Assembly: GCF_003815775.1 (NCBI RefSeq)
Contig: NZ_CP033926.1
Span: 1,860,001 to 1,924,000 of the forward strand
Direction of reading: 5' to 3'
Origin: Chryseobacterium joostei
GTDB lineage: Bacteria; Bacteroidota; Bacteroidia; Flavobacteriales; Weeksellaceae
Length of the DNA: 64,000 nt
Shown: piece after piece, positions 61,901 through 64,000 of the stretch
Position numbering within the stretch: the stretch's first letter is position 1
Layout: each line of letters begins with the position of its first letter
Program-made: the position numbers and the translations under genes
Notes under the pieces: model-generated
What the model was told of the DNA's origin: nothing
What the model saw: the letters and a program-made list of their open reading frames with translations, nothing else
Databases searched by the model: none

Positions 61901-62686
61901 ATGATTTTAGGAGTATACTGGTACTTTAAATTCCCTGAAAACCTATACCATTTCAAGTTTTTCAGGTTTTTTGAAGGATATGGAGGCCATGCGGATAATG
62001 ATGCAGAACTGGCAGCAAGAGTTCAGGTGAGTAATATTGAAAACCTCATCAGAAAACTGGAAGAATTGAAATTATGTTTCAAAAGAACTTATTTGTCCCT
62101 TGCCATCAATGAGAATCAGCTTATTATTAGTATTGGAGATCATCAGCTTTTCGATTATCATTTTCAGTTTGCAGCCGAAATAGAAGATTTGTTGATTCAA
62201 GAAAATGCAAAACTTTTGGATTCAAGCGTTCCTTTTAAAGCTCAACTCAATAAAAGCTATCAGCCGGAAAAGGAAGTTTTTGAAAATATTGAACATCGTT
62301 TTATTCAAATCGTTGGTTCGGAATTAAAAAAGAATAATGCTGAAAATCTTTCCATAAGAATTGACTGTAACCTACCATTAGCAGACAAAAAAGACTTTAT
62401 CAATCACCTTATTCCTATATGCAGAGAGGAAAACATCAATGTATTCTATTATAAGGATCATGATTTTAATAATCATTGTAATCTAATGCTCTTTTTCAGC
62501 AATGGACGACAGAGTAAAGATGCTATCCAGGCTGTTCATGTTAATTCATTTGGAAATAAGATAAGACAACTCAGTGAAAAATATCCACTCCATTTCGGCC
62601 ATTTTGGTGGACTAAACCACTATCCGCAAAATGAGCCTCATATTGAACTGATGGTGGATGAAGAATATATTTTAAGCAAAAAATAA
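61901..62686 (+). CDS. Hypothetical protein, first gene of a three-gene unit
   Basis: A 261-residue soluble protein that I do not recognise. It starts with LGVYWYFKFPENLYHFKFFRFFEGYGGHADNDAELAARV, and has alternating charged helices and strands. A late Gly/His-rich segment reads LHFGHFGGLNHYPQNEPHIELMV. No signal peptide or membrane segment. It precedes the VOC gene by 20 bases, so the two are probably one transcript. Confidence 0.72.
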   Translation: MILGVYWYFKFPENLYHFKFFRFFEGYGGHADNDAELAARVQVSNIENLIRKLEELKLCFKRTYLSLAINENQLIISIGDHQLFDYHFQFAAEIEDLLIQENAKLLDSSVPFKAQLNKSYQPEKEVFENIEHRFIQIVGSELKKNNAENLSIRIDCNLPLADKKDFINHLIPICREENINVFYYKDHDFNNHCNLMLFFSNGRQSKDAIQAVHVNSFGNKIRQLSEKYPLHFGHFGGLNHYPQNEPHIELMVDEEYILSKK

Positions 62687-62706
62687 ACCCATTATAATTT
62701 AATAGT

Positions 62707-63099
62707 ATGATTAAGTTTAAATACGTCATTTTGTATGTAGAAGATGTAGAACAATCTATGAACTTCTATAAAAACACCTTTAACGCCGAAATAAAATTCA
62801 TTACTCCGGAAAAAGACTATGGAGAACTACTTACCGGAGAAACAACCCTTTCTTTTGCTTCAATTAGCTTAGCTGGTTCAAATCTAAAACTGGGGTTTCT
62901 ATCCTCCAAAACACAAGAAAAGCCATTTGGAATAGAACTTGGCTTTGTAACCGATGATGTGGAAGCACTGTTGGAAAAGGCAGTAAAAAATGGCGCTGAA
63001 CTATATGAAGATATTGCTGTAAAACCTTGGGGACAAAAAACAGCCTACATCAAGGATCTTGACCATTATTTAGTGGAAATCTGTACTGAAATTCAATAA
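62707..63099 (+). CDS. VOC-family (glyoxalase/bleomycin resistance-like) protein
   Basis: A 130-residue protein with two beta-alpha-beta-beta-beta units of the vicinal oxygen chelate fold: FKYVILYVEDVEQSMNFYKNTFNAE and FGIELGFVTDDVEALLEKAVKNGAEL, ending in TAYIKDLDHYLVEIC. It is possibly a metal-dependent detoxifying enzyme or a sequestering protein; the substrate is unknown. It precedes a GNAT gene by 12 bases, a pairing common in resistance-type loci. Confidence 0.9.
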   Translation: MIKFKYVILYVEDVEQSMNFYKNTFNAEIKFITPEKDYGELLTGETTLSFASISLAGSNLKLGFLSSKTQEKPFGIELGFVTDDVEALLEKAVKNGAELYEDIAVKPWGQKTAYIKDLDHYLVEICTEIQ

Positions 63100-63111
63100 A
63101 TATTCTTATTC

Positions 63112-63648
63112 GTGGAAATAAAGAAACTACAAAAACTATCCTCCAATCCCAGTTTGAATTGGGGACATAATGGGTATACAACAGATAAAATTTATTCCGT
63201 TTCGTCTATAGAATACTCCAATTCCTTTGAATTTACTCTAAGGGAAAAGTCTTTGTCTTATTCCAAAATCTGGGAAACTGATACTGATGAACTTGAAGAA
63301 CTTAATAACATCATTGAAAAAGATAATTCTTTTGGAGCCTTTACAGATGGCGAACTTCAAGGCTGGATCATTGGTGAACACAGAACATGGAACAACAGCT
63401 TTTACATAGAAAATATCCTTGTCAATGAAAAATATAGAAGACAGGGAATTGGGATTATGCTGATTAAAAACGTCCTTAAAGAAGCTCGAAGACTCAACTG
63501 CAGAGTCATTGAACTTGAAACCCAGAATACCAACTACCCTGCCATACAGTTTTACAGAAGAATGGGGTTCAATATTACCGGCCTGAATACAAGACTATAT
63601 GATAACCCTGATGAAATTGCCCTTTTTATGACCCTAGACATCGAATAA
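63112..63648 (+). CDS. GNAT-family N-acetyltransferase (GTG start)
   Basis: A 178-residue acetyltransferase. The core contains NSFYIENILVNEKYRRQGIGIMLIKNVLKEA (acetyl-CoA loop RRQGIG) and NYPAIQFYRRMGF. The start is a GTG at 63112, twelve bases after the VOC gene stop; no ATG lies upstream and the next in-frame ATG would delete the N-terminal half. Substrate unknown. Confidence 0.88.
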   Translation: MEIKKLQKLSSNPSLNWGHNGYTTDKIYSVSSIEYSNSFEFTLREKSLSYSKIWETDTDELEELNNIIEKDNSFGAFTDGELQGWIIGEHRTWNNSFYIENILVNEKYRRQGIGIMLIKNVLKEARRLNCRVIELETQNTNYPAIQFYRRMGFNITGLNTRLYDNPDEIALFMTLDIE

Positions 63649-63719
63649 CTCTAGGACTAAAAACACCTCTTACTAATTCTATTAATCAATTATCATTTTA
63701 TTTTTCATTAAAAAATTAA

Positions 63720-63752
63720 AACACTTGCTAGTGTCTTATATTTTTTATACAT
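63720..63752 (+). terminator. Weak terminator-like hairpin before the leader-peptide gene
   Basis: ACACT and AGTGT form a short stem around TGCT, followed by a T-rich tract (CTTATATTTTTTAT). It may end the 61901-63648 unit. Confidence 0.4.
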
Positions 63753-63784
63753 TAGTAATCAGCAAATTAAAAACATTGATTACT

Positions 63785-64000
63785 ATGAAAAATTTAAAAA
63801 AATTAAAGAGAAGCCAATTGGTGTTAATTAGCGGAGGAGATACAGCTTATGCATTCTGTTTAGACGGCGTTTGTCCTCCAACCCACGGATCCTATTATTG
63901 CAGCGGAGATACTTGCTACAGAGTAACTGGAGGAGGTGGTAATACTGGAGGAGGTCCTGGTGGCGTAACTCCTTGTCATGAGCCACAACGTTTCTGCCAG
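63785..64000 (+). CDS. Double-glycine leader peptide, six-Cys bacteriocin-like precursor (cut by window edge)
   Basis: An open frame from the ATG at 63785 to the last base (72 codons, no stop). The leader MKNLKKLKRSQLVLISGG is a Bacteroidota bacteriocin-type double-glycine signal, with cleavage expected after Gly18. The visible core has six Cys at 25, 30, 39, 44, 64 and 71 (spacings 4, 8, 4, 19, 6) and a flexible stretch rich in Gly at 49-60. Double-glycine leaders are removed and the peptides exported by peptidase-containing ABC transporters; such a transporter would lie beyond the edge or elsewhere. Whether the product is antimicrobial, a signal or structural is unknown. Confidence 0.8.
   Translation, partial: MKNLKKLKRSQLVLISGGDTAYAFCLDGVCPPTHGSYYCSGDTCYRVTGGGGNTGGGPGGVTPCHEPQRFCQ

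Overview
The window is a low-GC, gene-dense stretch of chromosome from a member of the Bacteroidota, most likely Flavobacteriia and close to Chryseobacterium or Elizabethkingia. The evidence is a SusC-type receptor, gliding genes gldB-gldC, a PafA-type alkaline phosphatase, a T9SS-sorted endonuclease, type VI (iii) Hcp/VgrG with DUF4280 and DUF2931 partners, HMG-CoA synthase, and promoters matching the Bacteroidota -7 element TAnnTTTG. Genus assignment is inference. I saw no rRNA, tRNA, CRISPR array or intact insertion sequence.

Layout. 1-2864: a SusC/RagA receptor on the minus strand, cut by the window edge a few residues before its C-terminus. 3283-15354: a minus-strand run of mostly housekeeping genes: HMG-CoA synthase, secreted M1 aminopeptidase, a membrane protein, thyA, a repeat protein, a GreA-like factor, a GH13 lipoprotein, a pRiA4b-type acidic protein, and a sensor kinase with its response regulator. 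15670-19914: on the plus strand, a TonB receptor and a beta-helix lipoprotein divergent from the two-component system. 20281-24006: two paralogous cytosine-deaminase-like amidohydrolases, one cytosolic and one exported, flanking an AraC regulator. 24412-31501: hemL, a LysM glucosaminidase, a PLP enzyme, a tiny HEXXH membrane protein and an endonuclease I with a T9SS tail.

31575-43723 is the main accessory region. Hcp is followed by a tightly packed ten-gene minus-strand unit: VgrG, a 56-aa protein, a DUF2931 lipoprotein, a DUF2235 (Tle1-like) lipase, a LysM protein, an exported unknown, a DUF4280 PAAR-like protein, a 951-aa OmpA-domain protein and two lipoproteins. It looks like an orphan T6SS(iii) tip-and-cargo island: no sheath, baseplate or membrane-complex gene is present.

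43918-56649: an OYE reductase, cytidine deaminase, and a minus-strand unit containing nadE, a membrane-anchored barnase, an archaemetzincin and a barstar. Divergent to it are gldB-gldC, a trans-sulfuration enzyme, GNAT and DinB proteins, TsaC and a CCA-adding enzyme. 56819-59935: a cobalamin riboswitch drives a BtuB-like receptor and a BtuG-like beta-propeller lipoprotein, a B12 uptake unit. 60150-61796: pafA. 61901-64000: three small plus-strand genes, then a double-glycine-leader, six-cysteine peptide cut by the right edge.

The most rewarding places to look are the T6SS(iii) island, the barnase/archaemetzincin/barstar cluster, the leader peptide at the right edge, and the riboswitch-BtuB-BtuG unit. 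Several starts were moved to internal ATG (or GTG) codons, sometimes because a terminator hairpin lies inside the longer frame.
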